This document shows, piece by piece, positions 26,684 to 34,195 of a stretch of 41,108 bases of DNA. A program made the position numbers and the translations under genes. The stretch spans positions 1-41,108 of IMG/VR virus record IMGVR_UViG_3300025009_000216; one strand, 5' to 3'. This stretch comes from a virus. Below the pieces are notes generated by a model. That model was not told where the DNA came from and did not search any database. It saw nothing but the letters and a program-made list of their open reading frames with translations. The stretch's first letter is position 1. Every line of letters begins with the position of its first letter.

Positions 26684-28555
26684 TTAAATTGGCATTGGCA
26701 TTCCTGGGTTCGGCATCGGTGCGCCGCCTCCCGTTGGAGCTCCACCCATAGGAGTACCACCCATAGGCATCCCTCCCGGAGCGACACCGGGTACTGGGCC
26801 TGTTTGTGGGGGCATTCCCATCTGGGTTTCTTTCAGAGAGTTAGCTGTTGCCAAGATAGCATCGTCCGGGGTCATACCTTGCTTAACAAGATTAGCATAC
26901 TGGAACAATACTTGAGATACTTGCTCTGTTGCGTCAGTAAGTCTTTGCATACCCATACGCTCAAGCATGAACTCTTTATTAGGAAGGTCTTGCATAGAGA
27001 GCCACTCTTCTTCATTAATAAGCTGGATAGAGCTACCTTCCTGTTTATATTGCATCTGTTTCTCCATGAGCATATCAGCTTTAGCAGCAATACGCTGTTT
27101 AGAATTAGGAAGCTCAGAGGATACATCGATACGATAGTTAAACAAGGTCTTATTATCAATGTGTGGGAAGTCTACTTCAGAGGTCAACCATTCTGTAGCA
27201 TTGGGCTTCTGGTAGAAGTACTTCCTCTTGGGGGAATGTTTAATGAAGTTTGCCATGACTAACTGGGTAAGCTTCATACAGTAGTTCTGGTAGAGTAAGA
27301 TTTTAGGCGTGTCAATTGTGGTTACACGATTGAGCATCTCTTCAGTACCACCTGTGGTAATGATAGACCCTGTATCTCTACCTGTATATTTGCGATCAAC
27401 ACCGGTGATCCGCTCAGAGGCATACTGGAGGGTTTGCTTAAGAGCGGTTAGGGCTACCGGCGTATCTGGAAACTGGTGATAGTAAACAGCTTTGTTTGCA
27501 TCTCCGGAAACTACGAAGGTTTTATTTGCTTCATCACCGTGGTCAACAAACGATTTGATGTTGATCCCGGATTGCTGGTTGATAAACTTCGGAGGGTTCT
27601 GGTTCTTATACATATTAGTAAAGGCCAGAGAATCTATGATGTTTGTTACGATAACGTTTGAAAGTATCTTAGCAGGTTCTGATGTTCCGATTAAGGCACC
27701 CGCCGGATCATTACAGTATAACTCTGCAAAAGGGTAGGAGCTGGGGTAGATATCGTGTTTAGTAGCAAGAATCTCTTCAAAGTTAACTGTATGAATCTCA
27801 TGGAACTTATTGCCTTCTTTGATCCAGAATACACACCATAGGTAGTAATCTTTTGCAGCTCCCATAGGAGGAGCTATTGCAAGGTTCGGCACTGAGATAC
27901 ATGGGGTATCTTTATGCTTAGCTGCATAAGCTGCAAAGGTATCTTTGTAAAGTGGGTTTTCCTCAAAGACCGATTTATGATACCAGTCATAGGTGCAACA
28001 GTAACCGGCTGAATCAAGGTCTGTGGAGAACGGATCACGCATGAACTTCATTGGGTCTACGTTCTTAACCGTTACGTTACCCTGATAGAAGCCATCTCCG
28101 GAACCGGCGGTAAGCTCATCATTCCAACCTACCTGGGTAAGCCCGAGGTTTAAGAGCGCAGCCCGGTCGCCGGCTTTGAACTGATACATACCTATCTTAG
28201 ATAGATTCCAGATTTGTTCTCTGGCAATGTTTAGGTTCATTACGATAGACTTATCCTTCTCGGATGTGGGCTGGATATCTGCGGACTTCATTATAGTATA
28301 TATAGAAGCAACTAAGTTACTCTTTACATACGCAATGTCGTTGGTATCCGGGAGCAGTTGGTACTTAGGAAAAGACTGTTTGACAGCTTTCCAGAAATCA
28401 CCTCTGTCCATCATATCAAGGAGTCGCATCTTCTTATGCTCAGGACCGTAGTACTGAAGCATGATGTCCCAATACTCTTTAAGCTTGGCTATAGTTGGGA
28501 GCTTATTCTCCTTGCTGTCTTTGTCCTGCTTCTTGGTTTGTTCTAACAGCGCCAT
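26684..28555 (-). CDS. Portal protein
   Basis: 623 residues. The order (helical N-terminus, YWDIMLQYYGPEHKKMRLLDMMDRGDFW; central NVTVKNVDPMKFMRDPFSTDLDSAGYC; the stem/crown region KFINQQSGINIKSFVDHG; GVDRKYTGRDTGSIITTGGTEEMLNRVTTID) is typical of podoviral portal proteins, forming the dodecameric DNA channel. The last ~40 residues are an unusual Gly/Pro/Met-rich tail (GGMPMGGTPMGGAPTGGG), probably disordered and perhaps facing the capsid interior. It overlaps the upstream small membrane-protein gene by 53 bases. Confidence 0.85.
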   Translation of the reverse strand: MALLEQTKKQDKDSKENKLPTIAKLKEYWDIMLQYYGPEHKKMRLLDMMDRGDFWKAVKQSFPKYQLLPDTNDIAYVKSNLVASIYTIMKSADIQPTSEKDKSIVMNLNIAREQIWNLSKIGMYQFKAGDRAALLNLGLTQVGWNDELTAGSGDGFYQGNVTVKNVDPMKFMRDPFSTDLDSAGYCCTYDWYHKSVFEENPLYKDTFAAYAAKHKDTPCISVPNLAIAPPMGAAKDYYLWCVFWIKEGNKFHEIHTVNFEEILATKHDIYPSSYPFAELYCNDPAGALIGTSEPAKILSNVIVTNIIDSLAFTNMYKNQNPPKFINQQSGINIKSFVDHGDEANKTFVVSGDANKAVYYHQFPDTPVALTALKQTLQYASERITGVDRKYTGRDTGSIITTGGTEEMLNRVTTIDTPKILLYQNYCMKLTQLVMANFIKHSPKRKYFYQKPNATEWLTSEVDFPHIDNKTLFNYRIDVSSELPNSKQRIAAKADMLMEKQMQYKQEGSSIQLINEEEWLSMQDLPNKEFMLERMGMQRLTDATEQVSQVLFQYANLVKQGMTPDDAILATANSLKETQMGMPPQTGPVPGVAPGGMPMGGTPMGGAPTGGGAPMPNPGMPMPI

Positions 28556-28757
28556 CTACATTCACTCCAATCATATCGTAATATCCTGCTAGTATATTAT
28601 TAAAGTCTGCTTCAGGGGTTTGGTCTGTATCTTGCGGAGTTGTTTTAGCTACTATCTGGGGCTGTTCATACTTATGGGAAATCTCAATCTTGAAGGTCTT
28701 GTTAAAGGCCATTCCAATTGCTACCATTGCTAGGCATACTGCTATGATGATATCCAT
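28503..28757 (-). CDS. Small single-span membrane protein
   Basis: 84 residues with an N-terminal membrane helix (IIIAVCLAMVAIGMAF) and a polar, Gln/Thr-rich tail ending GQRQQGE. GAGGTAATGAATA lies before the ATG, and the upstream stop overlaps the start by one base, so translation is coupled. Its last 53 bases overlap the portal start. No family is recognised; small membrane proteins between terminase and portal are rare. Confidence 0.6.
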   Translation of the reverse strand: MDIIIAVCLAMVAIGMAFNKTFKIEISHKYEQPQIVAKTTPQDTDQTPEADFNNILAGYYDMIGVNVDGAVRTNQEAGQRQQGE

Positions 28758-29020
28758 TATTCATTACCTCGATAAGTCATGTTAGGTTCGGCTGCACCAG
28801 ATATCAATCTGTTATATACGATATCTGCTTGCATGATCTTGATCTTTAATTCTTTAATATTAAGTTCCTCTGCAAGGGCACATGGGTCATCTTGTTTGGG
28901 GTTAACTTTAGGTGAGATTTTTTCATGGAGTCTATCGTTAGCCTCTCTAAGAAACCTGATTTCTCTATCTCTGTCATCAATTACACTTAATAAAAATTTC
29001 TCTCTGACTTTGTCTCTCAT
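28757..29020 (-). CDS. Small coiled-coil protein, unknown
   Basis: 87 residues, mostly charged helix (DDRDREIRFLREANDRLHEKI and ELNIKELKIKIMQADIVYNRL), split by a Pro/Asp linker. AAAGGAG precedes the ATG. It lies 12 bases after the large terminase gene and is coupled to the membrane-protein gene behind it. It may bridge packaging proteins, but nothing in the sequence proves this. Confidence 0.6.
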   Translation of the reverse strand: MRDKVREKFLLSVIDDRDREIRFLREANDRLHEKISPKVNPKQDDPCALAEELNIKELKIKIMQADIVYNRLISGAAEPNMTYRGNE

Positions 29021-29032
29021 GTTAATTCTCCT

Positions 29033-30685
29033 TTAGAATTCATAATCAACTACGACTCTATCATTGTCCCGGTCTGGTTCGTCGAACAATGTTAGGACGC
29101 GATACTCCTCTTCGATATCTAGTTCTTCATAGGTCTCACTGATCTTCCTACCACCTGAGTACGCCCCATGTATCAGATTACGAGGATCAGCGGGAAGTTC
29201 CATTGTCATCCACTCCAGACAGTTGATGCAGTGGTTGTTCTTATCTACGGGCTTATCAGAGAACCCGTCATTAATATCTGATTGACTTGCAAATTTGTAA
29301 CTCTTTAGTTCCTTTACAAGAACCGGGCAGGTCTCCCCATATATCCGTATCTTGCCTGATTCAAGATAGGTATTGAGGCGGTATATCCTTGCATCTAGGT
29401 TGATATGCCCTGGTTTAAAGACCAACCCGTAGTCTATGAAGTGATCTGCCAGGGTTTTCTTGTCATAATCCCGCTTAGGTGCGGATTTTGGGTCTATTAA
29501 TGGCTGACATACCCAGTTACCCGGGGGGATATCCTTGGCTCCCTCGTGAAATAGCTTAGCTAGTTCTTCAACTGACTTGTTATTTGTAACGATTTCCTTA
29601 TATATAACAAGGAGGTTCTCTTTTTCGTCTATTGCCCCGAAGAGGAAGACCGAATTATCTGCAAGACCGTAGTCAAAGGCCACTATCCTACGCCATCTCT
29701 TCTCAGGCTCCTGGGCTTTTACCACATATTTCATAGCACTGGGGTAAATCAACCCCTCTGCGTATAGGAAGCTACCGTGTATGAACTTATTTATCCACCA
29801 TGCCGGCCTATTTTTCTTAAGAGAGTCTAGGAAGTTAGGTGGAAGGTACTGATTAGCGTCTGATGCTGTGATATGGCTTGAGATATCTTTATCTCGTTCT
29901 GTTTCTAAGATTGCGAACTTGTCTAAGACCTTACCATGTTTGTGTATTTCGTCGGAGTAGTCCAGTAAATCTGTTTTAATCCAACCCGGGTCCGGATTTG
30001 ACTCCGAAATTCCCTTACACCAGTCATGGTCTATGACCGGAACGAGCTCACCTTCTGTAGTCTTATGATAAACGATATCGCCATTTTCATCTAAGAGCGG
30101 TGTAGTAGCAGCTAAAGACCTGAGACGAGCTTTTAACTGGATGTAGGCTTCCGGTTTGATTTCAGAAGCCTCTACCGCAACCCACATGCTTAGCGTATAT
30201 GACCGGATTTTACCGGCATCATCAAACGGACGGTACATTACCCTATGCCCATTAACGAAATTCACATGTTGCTTTTGAGCTGACCAGTCGGCTATGAACT
30301 CTTCAGGTATGTCTGCCTCTATATCCCGTTTAATAGTAGCCTCATACTGTGACGCAACGTTCGCGCCTATTAGGGTATTACCCTTGGGCGTAAGGAAAAT
30401 GTGTTTGAAGACCTCTTCCCGGGATGTGTAGGTTTTGCCTGAGCCATAACCGCCAAAGTTACCTACTATGCGATGTGGGTCACGGTGAACGGCTGCCTGA
30501 TGAGCCTGAGGTACATAGGTATTGATGTAGGTATTACATCTTGTACACTCACGCCAAAACTCTGACGGTGCTCCTGAGTGAGACTTCGAGATTTCAGTTA
30601 CCGACCCGCAACGTGGGCAGTGGGTGAAATCACGACGTAGCTTTTTGGTTTCTAAGCTTGTCGGAGTTTCTCTTGATAATGGCAT
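29033..30685 (-). CDS. Terminase large subunit with N-terminal zinc ribbon
   Basis: 550 residues. The ATPase has a Walker A motif GGYGSGKT (K84) and a strand WVAVEASEI that fits the Walker B position. The C-terminal RNase H-like nuclease starts with VAFDYGLADNSVFLFG (first metal Asp), has an RDYDKKTLADHF block, and ends with a long acidic tail. Unusually, residues 23-50 form a CPRC...CTRC zinc ribbon before the ATPase. It packages DNA at the portal vertex. TTGGAGG precedes the ATG, which lies 56 bases inside the small upstream gene. Confidence 0.92.
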   Translation of the reverse strand: MPLSRETPTSLETKKLRRDFTHCPRCGSVTEISKSHSGAPSEFWRECTRCNTYINTYVPQAHQAAVHRDPHRIVGNFGGYGSGKTYTSREEVFKHIFLTPKGNTLIGANVASQYEATIKRDIEADIPEEFIADWSAQKQHVNFVNGHRVMYRPFDDAGKIRSYTLSMWVAVEASEIKPEAYIQLKARLRSLAATTPLLDENGDIVYHKTTEGELVPVIDHDWCKGISESNPDPGWIKTDLLDYSDEIHKHGKVLDKFAILETERDKDISSHITASDANQYLPPNFLDSLKKNRPAWWINKFIHGSFLYAEGLIYPSAMKYVVKAQEPEKRWRRIVAFDYGLADNSVFLFGAIDEKENLLVIYKEIVTNNKSVEELAKLFHEGAKDIPPGNWVCQPLIDPKSAPKRDYDKKTLADHFIDYGLVFKPGHINLDARIYRLNTYLESGKIRIYGETCPVLVKELKSYKFASQSDINDGFSDKPVDKNNHCINCLEWMTMELPADPRNLIHGAYSGGRKISETYEELDIEEEYRVLTLFDEPDRDNDRVVVDYEF

Positions 30686-30974
30686 TCTCTGCCTCCAATA
30701 TTGCGTCTACTGTGAGGTGAGGACGCATTTCAATTTCAGGTGCGAACATGTTTAAGGTAGAAGATGCTACGGCGTTGTATTTATCATAGAGGTCTTCTTT
30801 AACCTCAACCTTCGCTTCTTCCGGGGCATTCTTTACAATGGATAGCATTGCGGTAAGGATTGCGATATTGGTAGCTTCAAGAAACTCCGTAAAAGTAATC
30901 GGGTTTTTGTGAGATACCTTCACAAGATTATCCTTAATATTAAAGTAAATTTGGTTGTCTTTTATGTTTGACAT
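30630..30974 (-). CDS. Possible terminase small subunit
   Basis: 114 residues, first gene of the late operon, overlapping the large terminase by 56 bases. It is mostly helical (FTEFLEATNIAILTAMLSIVKNAPEEAKVEVKEDLYDKY, LTVDAILEAENAIIKRNSDKLR). I see no clear helix-turn-helix, so the name rests on position and size only. GGGGG lies about ten bases before the ATG, and a sigma-70-like promoter lies just upstream. Confidence 0.45.
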   Translation of the reverse strand: MSNIKDNQIYFNIKDNLVKVSHKNPITFTEFLEATNIAILTAMLSIVKNAPEEAKVEVKEDLYDKYNAVASSTLNMFAPEIEMRPHLTVDAILEAENAIIKRNSDKLRNQKATS

Positions 30975-30997
30975 TTTGATCGTACCCCCATGGAATT

Positions 30998-31026
30998 ATT
31001 TTAGCATAATTTTCCAGAAAAGACAA
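30998..31026 (-). promoter_or_regulatory. Sigma-70-like promoter for the terminase operon
   Basis: On the minus strand, TTGTCT (31026-31021) and TAAAAT (30998-31003 reversed) are separated by 17 bases, with an upstream TGC giving an extended -10 feel. Transcription would start near 30991, about 17 bases before the first late gene. The spacing is ideal and the hexamers are each one or two bases from consensus. Confidence 0.65.
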
Positions 31027-31062
31027 TAGGCTCATTTAAATTTCAACTTTATCATTTTAAAA

Positions 31063-31076
31063 AATTTGATCAAATT
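31063..31076. repeat. 14-bp palindrome in the divergent control region
   Basis: AATTTGATCAAATT is a perfect palindrome about 37 bases upstream of the late promoter's -35 and 190 bases before the first plus-strand gene. It could be an operator for the divergent early/late switch. The rest of 30975-31270 is AT-rich with purine-rich GGGGGAAGGGGAGG and GGAAGGAGG runs but no supported gene. Confidence 0.4.
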
Positions 31077-31270
31077 GTTTAGGGGGAAGGGGAGGTAAGT
31101 TTAGGAAGGAGGTATTTTTATTTGTTTACTAGAAAAATTAAAAGAAGAAGAGATTCTTAATATATTATATATATCGTATATACCTTTATGAGCAAATTTT
31201 AAACCCTACCCCCTACCTTACTGCACACAGTAGTGTTTAAGTTTGTATCTAATACACAGGAGGCAATACA

Positions 31271-31468
31271 ATGAACAGCAACATGACAAGGTACTTGGCA
31301 AGACTACTCACAGGTAAGACAACAGCCAGCTTCACAGTACTAGACGAGTACGAAGTGTACAGAGGCACAACCGGATGGACCATCAGAGACATGGACCTAG
31401 ACATGGTAGTAACACACGGACTCAGATCAGACGAAGTAGTTAAGTTCTTCAACTCACTGGCAGCATAA
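31271..31468 (+). CDS. Small conserved-looking protein, unknown
   Basis: 65 residues, first gene of the rightward region, with AGGAGG nine bases before the ATG. The sequence suggests an alpha/beta mini-fold: basic N-terminal helix (MTRYLARLLTG), beta strands (ASFTVLDEYEVYRGTTGWTI), and a C-terminal helix (SDEVVKFFNSLAA). Neither membrane segment nor recognised family is seen. First-expressed small phage proteins often modify host functions, but that is only positional inference. Confidence 0.7.
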   Translation: MNSNMTRYLARLLTGKTTASFTVLDEYEVYRGTTGWTIRDMDLDMVVTHGLRSDEVVKFFNSLAA

Positions 31469-31488
31469 CACACAAAGGAGGCAACATC

Positions 31489-31575
31489 ATGTACGAGAAC
31501 GGGAACATCATAGTAGTATTCATTCTAATTGGACTTTTGTATCTTAAGTCAAGAAACATCCGGAGAATTAGGTAG
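31489..31575 (+). CDS. 28-residue single-span membrane peptide
   Basis: ATG at 31489 follows AAAGGAGGCAACATC. The frame encodes 28 residues: MYENGN, a hydrophobic helix IIVVFILIGLLYL, and a basic end KSRNIRRIR. The strong ribosome binding site and membrane-then-positive layout support a real inner-membrane micropeptide. Confidence 0.6.
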   Translation: MYENGNIIVVFILIGLLYLKSRNIRRIR

Positions 31576-31596
31576 GCACATAGGGTGCTCGTATTA

Positions 31597-31629
31597 CACT
31601 CATTGAAAGGAGTGATGCTTATGTCCTGA
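31597..31629 (+). promoter_or_regulatory. Leader with minimal ORF (ATG-TCC-TGA) and sequestering stem
   Basis: AAAGGAG (31606-31612) lies eight bases before ATG TCC TGA at 31621-31629, with another ATG in frame at 31615. CACTC (31597-31601) can pair with GAGTG (31610-31614) and cover part of the binding site. It lies 56 bases before the next large gene and may be a regulatory leader or the remnant of a lost gene. Confidence 0.3.
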
Positions 31630-31684
31630 TATACCGTAGTATAAATTACCGGTAGTTAACTAAATCACACAGGAGGAATAAACC

Positions 31685-32956
31685 ATGTACGTTGTAAAAC
31701 ACGTTAGTGGAATCCTGGAGTCTGACTCAATATGGTTCATTAATATGTTCATGTTGAAGAAGAAGAGTGCTGTAGGAGCAAAAGTTGTGTATGACCTTAA
31801 AGAAGAACTACAGGCATATACAGACTCAGCACCAAGTCTCATTAGAGTATACGCAGTATCCAGTGTTGCCCAAAGCTTCACAGGAGTACTAGGTATGTTC
31901 AGTGCTCGTGGCACAGCTATTGAGATGATCTCACCAGACAACAGAAGATTCCGGATTGAAAACAAGTATCCTAAAGATTGGTTAGGGTACTATTATGCAC
32001 CATTTGCACTGGAAGATTTCCCTGATTGGGACGGTTGTACGAATCCTCAACTCATAGACCTCGTTAAGAACTATAACGATTATATGCGTAGTGTTGTATT
32101 CAATCAGCCTAAAGATTGGGGATATCTAGAGAAGTTCTATAGGTTATTCGTGTTAAAATGCAGGGAAATAGGCATAACAACCTCAACACCCAGCGCGAAA
32201 GTCAACACGGAAATCTATTACAACGATATCTACGAGCGAGACATTGCAGCTAAAACATTCCTTGATCCAATATCAGGCAGAACCACTTATCTAACACCGG
32301 CAGAAATAGCAGAACTCAGAGATAATGGCCCTGTCTATGAGAGGAATTACCCTATGTTGGCTAGAAAACTTAGCTTCTGGAAGACCCGTAGTGGATGTGC
32401 TCAATTCAGTGAGAGGTTATTCGGATTCGATAAGGATCATGCAGCCTCTGCTCAATTCTATGCTTATTCATCAGAACGTTACAAAGACTCCAAGCAGAAA
32501 AGAGCGGAAGCAAGAGATAACCAGGAACGAAATGCGCTCTATGCAGCAAGCATTAAGCGAATATTTAAGGACGAAGACCAACCCGATAACTTCTATATTC
32601 CAGCCGTCTTTAAATTAGAGTCTAGACCAGAGGTAGTAGAGCCGTCTGAAGGTATGTTGTTAGACACTTATGAAGAATATTCATGGTTCACTCAACACAC
32701 CGGAGCTGTTCTATTAGAGACCACGGAAGGTCAAAGCTATGTAGAAACAGAAGAAGACTTGTTCAACTGTGACTACAAGAGATGCCCTGAATGTGGCTCA
32801 GTCTACAAGATAACCGAGGGTTGCTATGATACAGAGTATGACATATATCATGAGTACCCAGTCCAGTTTGTGAACTACGAAGATGCACTATCAGCGGCTG
32901 ACGAAAAACAGCTAGCAAAACTAATGGGAAAAAGGAGATATACAGATGGCGATTAA
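31685..32956 (+). CDS. Large unknown protein with C-terminal cysteine motif
   Basis: 423 residues with AGGAGG before the ATG; its end overlaps the macro-domain gene by 11 bases. The N-terminal ~100 residues are alpha/beta (MYVVKHVSGILESDSIWFINMF, AVSSVAQSFTGVLGMFSARGTAIEM). A Trp/Tyr-rich middle follows (KDWLGYYYAPFALEDFPDWDGC), a charged helix at ~280-310 (DSKQKRAEARDNQERN), and a Cys cluster near 365-388 (CDYKRCPECGSVYKITEGC) that could bind zinc. No family is recognised. Coupling to a macro-domain gene suggests a joint function, possibly in host takeover. Confidence 0.75.
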   Translation: MYVVKHVSGILESDSIWFINMFMLKKKSAVGAKVVYDLKEELQAYTDSAPSLIRVYAVSSVAQSFTGVLGMFSARGTAIEMISPDNRRFRIENKYPKDWLGYYYAPFALEDFPDWDGCTNPQLIDLVKNYNDYMRSVVFNQPKDWGYLEKFYRLFVLKCREIGITTSTPSAKVNTEIYYNDIYERDIAAKTFLDPISGRTTYLTPAEIAELRDNGPVYERNYPMLARKLSFWKTRSGCAQFSERLFGFDKDHAASAQFYAYSSERYKDSKQKRAEARDNQERNALYAASIKRIFKDEDQPDNFYIPAVFKLESRPEVVEPSEGMLLDTYEEYSWFTQHTGAVLLETTEGQSYVETEEDLFNCDYKRCPECGSVYKITEGCYDTEYDIYHEYPVQFVNYEDALSAADEKQLAKLMGKRRYTDGD

Positions 32957-33596
32957 AGACACACAAAAAGCTAAGTTGGATTCACTGGTTGCCGATTACA
33001 AAATAACCGTGGACTTCGACAAAATTACAACTGCTCCCAAGGCAGATGCTAAGATCATTGAGATTTTAGATGCAATCATATCCGGTAAGGTCAGAACCAG
33101 GGCTCAGGCAGCTGTAGATGCTAAAGGACTAACCGAAGTCTATGGCAACGCTTGGAAACTTCTGGAGACAGGAGATTACACCGCGCTCTGCATACTCACT
33201 AACGGCTCAGTCAATAAGTACGGCGAAGCAGTTATGGGTAGAGGCATTGCCTACGAAGCTACCTGGAAGATACAGGGCATTCAAGCTATACTCGGTGCTA
33301 AGATCAAAGAGTCTGGTCACATTGTCAGGCCTATCTGCAAGTACAAGGATAAGATGTTGGTATCCTTCCCGACTAAGATCACCTGGAATACCGATGCCGA
33401 TCTCGATCTCATCAAGAGGTCCTGCGTACAACTCATGGAGAAGCTTACACCGACTTCAAAAGTGTTGCTTCCCAGACCTGGATGCGGTAATGGCAAGCTC
33501 GATTGGGCTATTGTCAAAGAAGCTATCAAACCGTTATTAGATAGCAGAGTCACCATAGTGGCTTACGAGAAAGACCAGCCGGTAGTTATAGGCTAA
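32946..33596 (+). CDS. Macro-domain (ADP-ribose-binding) protein
   Basis: 216 residues. From about residue 75 it has a macro-domain pattern: GDYTALCILTNGSVN (strand with N86-G87), KYGEAVMGRGIAYEA (ligand-binding loop), SFPTKITWNTDADLDLIKRS and VLLPRPGCGNGKLDW (phosphate loop) before a final helix and VTIVAYE. Related phage and toxin-antitoxin macro domains bind or hydrolyse ADP-ribose derivatives. The first ~65 residues (basic, helical, RTRAQAAVDAKG) form an extra domain. It overlaps the gene upstream. A role in removing or sensing ADP-ribose signals made by host defences is plausible but inferred. Confidence 0.85.
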   Translation: MAIKDTQKAKLDSLVADYKITVDFDKITTAPKADAKIIEILDAIISGKVRTRAQAAVDAKGLTEVYGNAWKLLETGDYTALCILTNGSVNKYGEAVMGRGIAYEATWKIQGIQAILGAKIKESGHIVRPICKYKDKMLVSFPTKITWNTDADLDLIKRSCVQLMEKLTPTSKVLLPRPGCGNGKLDWAIVKEAIKPLLDSRVTIVAYEKDQPVVIG

Positions 33597-33616
33597 ATTA
33601 AAATCACTGGCAGAGT

Positions 33617-33646
33617 GAGAGGGACTCCACATCCCTCTCTATGTGG
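33617..33646 (+). ncRNA. Possible H-type pseudoknot before a micropeptide gene
   Basis: GAGAGGGA (33617-33624) pairs with TCCCTCTC (33632-33639) around a 7-base loop. The loop bases CCACA (33627-33631) can pair with TGTGG (33642-33646) just downstream, giving an H-type pseudoknot. AGGAGG follows about ten bases later. It lies right after the macro-domain gene and lacks a T run, so a translational or RNA-stability element fits better than a terminator. Confidence 0.4.
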
Positions 33647-33663
33647 TGGTTATAGGAGGTATC

Positions 33664-33747
33664 ATGCACATCTTATTACTAATCTTATTTCTTTTCTATC
33701 GCAGCTGTTGCAGTCGCACAGGCGACAAGCACACTACAATTTGTTAA
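33664..33747 (+). CDS. 27-residue Leu/Cys-rich micropeptide
   Basis: ATG at 33664 follows TAGGAGGTATC. It encodes a short hydrophobic helix (ILLLILFLF) and a Cys-containing basic end (YRSCCSRTGDKH). A longer overlapping frame from 33615 runs into AT-rich repeats and lacks a binding site. The strong binding site supports expression; function unknown. Confidence 0.45.
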   Translation: MHILLLILFLFYRSCCSRTGDKHTTIC

Positions 33748-33749
33748 AA

Positions 33750-33900
33750 TTTACCATTTATACTTACAGTATATATCTATATATTATATATATTATATTA
33801 TATTATTATTTATATATTTATTAATATTATTATGTATATTTATACATTTTCATTTTTTTCAAATTTGTGTTTTTTTTAAAATTTTTTTTTGGACTCTTCA
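33750..33900. other. Extremely AT-rich low-complexity tract
   Basis: About 150 bases are almost only A and T (ATTATATA-type runs, then poly-T at 33871-33880 and 33886-33893). There is no supported gene. Such a tract melts easily and lies directly beside the iteron repeats, so it could be the unwinding element of a replication origin. Confidence 0.6.
33833..33846. promoter_or_regulatory. Operator-like palindrome, early control region (copy 1)
   Basis: TGTATATTTATACA, a TGTATA/TATACA palindrome with a 2-base centre. It is identical to the site at 34121-34134 and differs by one base from two sites at the capsid promoter. Confidence 0.55.
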
Positions 33901-33928
33901 AAATAGACTACTTTATTTCTCCCAAGTA

Positions 33929-34041
33929 GAACAAAAACTTTCACTTTGGTAGAACAAAAACGTTCTCACATCAAAATATGCCTTGAGAAAGAAATTATTC
34001 TACCACGGGGAACAAAAACTTTCTACTTTGGGGAACAAAAA
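33929..34041. repeat. Iteron-like repeats, possible replication origin
   Basis: GAACAAAAA occurs four times, at 33929, 33952, 34010 and 34033. The copies form two pairs with a spacing of exactly 23 bases, and within each pair the interval is similar (ACTTTC-ACTTTGG and ACTTTCTACTTTGG). Spacing near two helical turns places the sites on one DNA face. With the AT-rich tract beside them this resembles an iteron origin. No gene covers 33748-34195. Confidence 0.6.
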
Positions 34042-34120
34042 GTAGTAACTTTTGACTGTTTCAAAAATTACAAAATCAAAAATCGGCCTTTTTACCCTTA
34101 TGTATAAACGATGCATAGAC

Positions 34121-34134
34121 TGTATATTTATACA
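34121..34134. promoter_or_regulatory. Operator-like palindrome, early control region (copy 2)
   Basis: TGTATATTTATACA, identical to copy 1. It also forms one arm of a wider inverted repeat (ATGTATAAA at 34100-34108 with TTTATACAT at 34127-34135). It lies immediately upstream of the repeated promoter-like element that precedes the gene at 34196. Confidence 0.55.
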
Positions 34135-34138
34135 TTTT

Positions 34139-34177
34139 AATAAAAAGTATTTATTATTTGTGTTATAAAAATATTTT
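34139..34177 (+). promoter_or_regulatory. Repeated ~40-bp AT-rich element, copy A
   Basis: Core AATAAAAAGTATTTATTATT followed by TGTGTTATAAAAATATTTT. It aligns with four other copies, each on the plus strand and 30-60 bases before a gene. It ends two bases before the ribosome binding site of the next gene. No sigma-70 -35 hexamer is present at the right distance, so a dedicated polymerase or factor may read it. Confidence 0.6.
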
Positions 34178-34195
34178 GAGAGGAGTATCGCTATC

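Noticed and set aside
26804-27262. 152-residue plus-strand frame opposite the portal gene
   Set aside because: Antisense shadow of a well-supported gene, with neither start signal nor recognisable domain.
31121-31159. Tiny basic peptide frame (TTG start) after GGAAGGAGG
   Set aside because: Spacing from the binding site to TTG is too long and the frame is only 12 codons; purine-rich DNA explains the apparent site.
33615-33824. 69-residue frame ending in Tyr/Ile runs
   Set aside because: It has no ribosome binding site and most of it is translated AT-rich tract; the micropeptide frame at 33664 has the good start signal.
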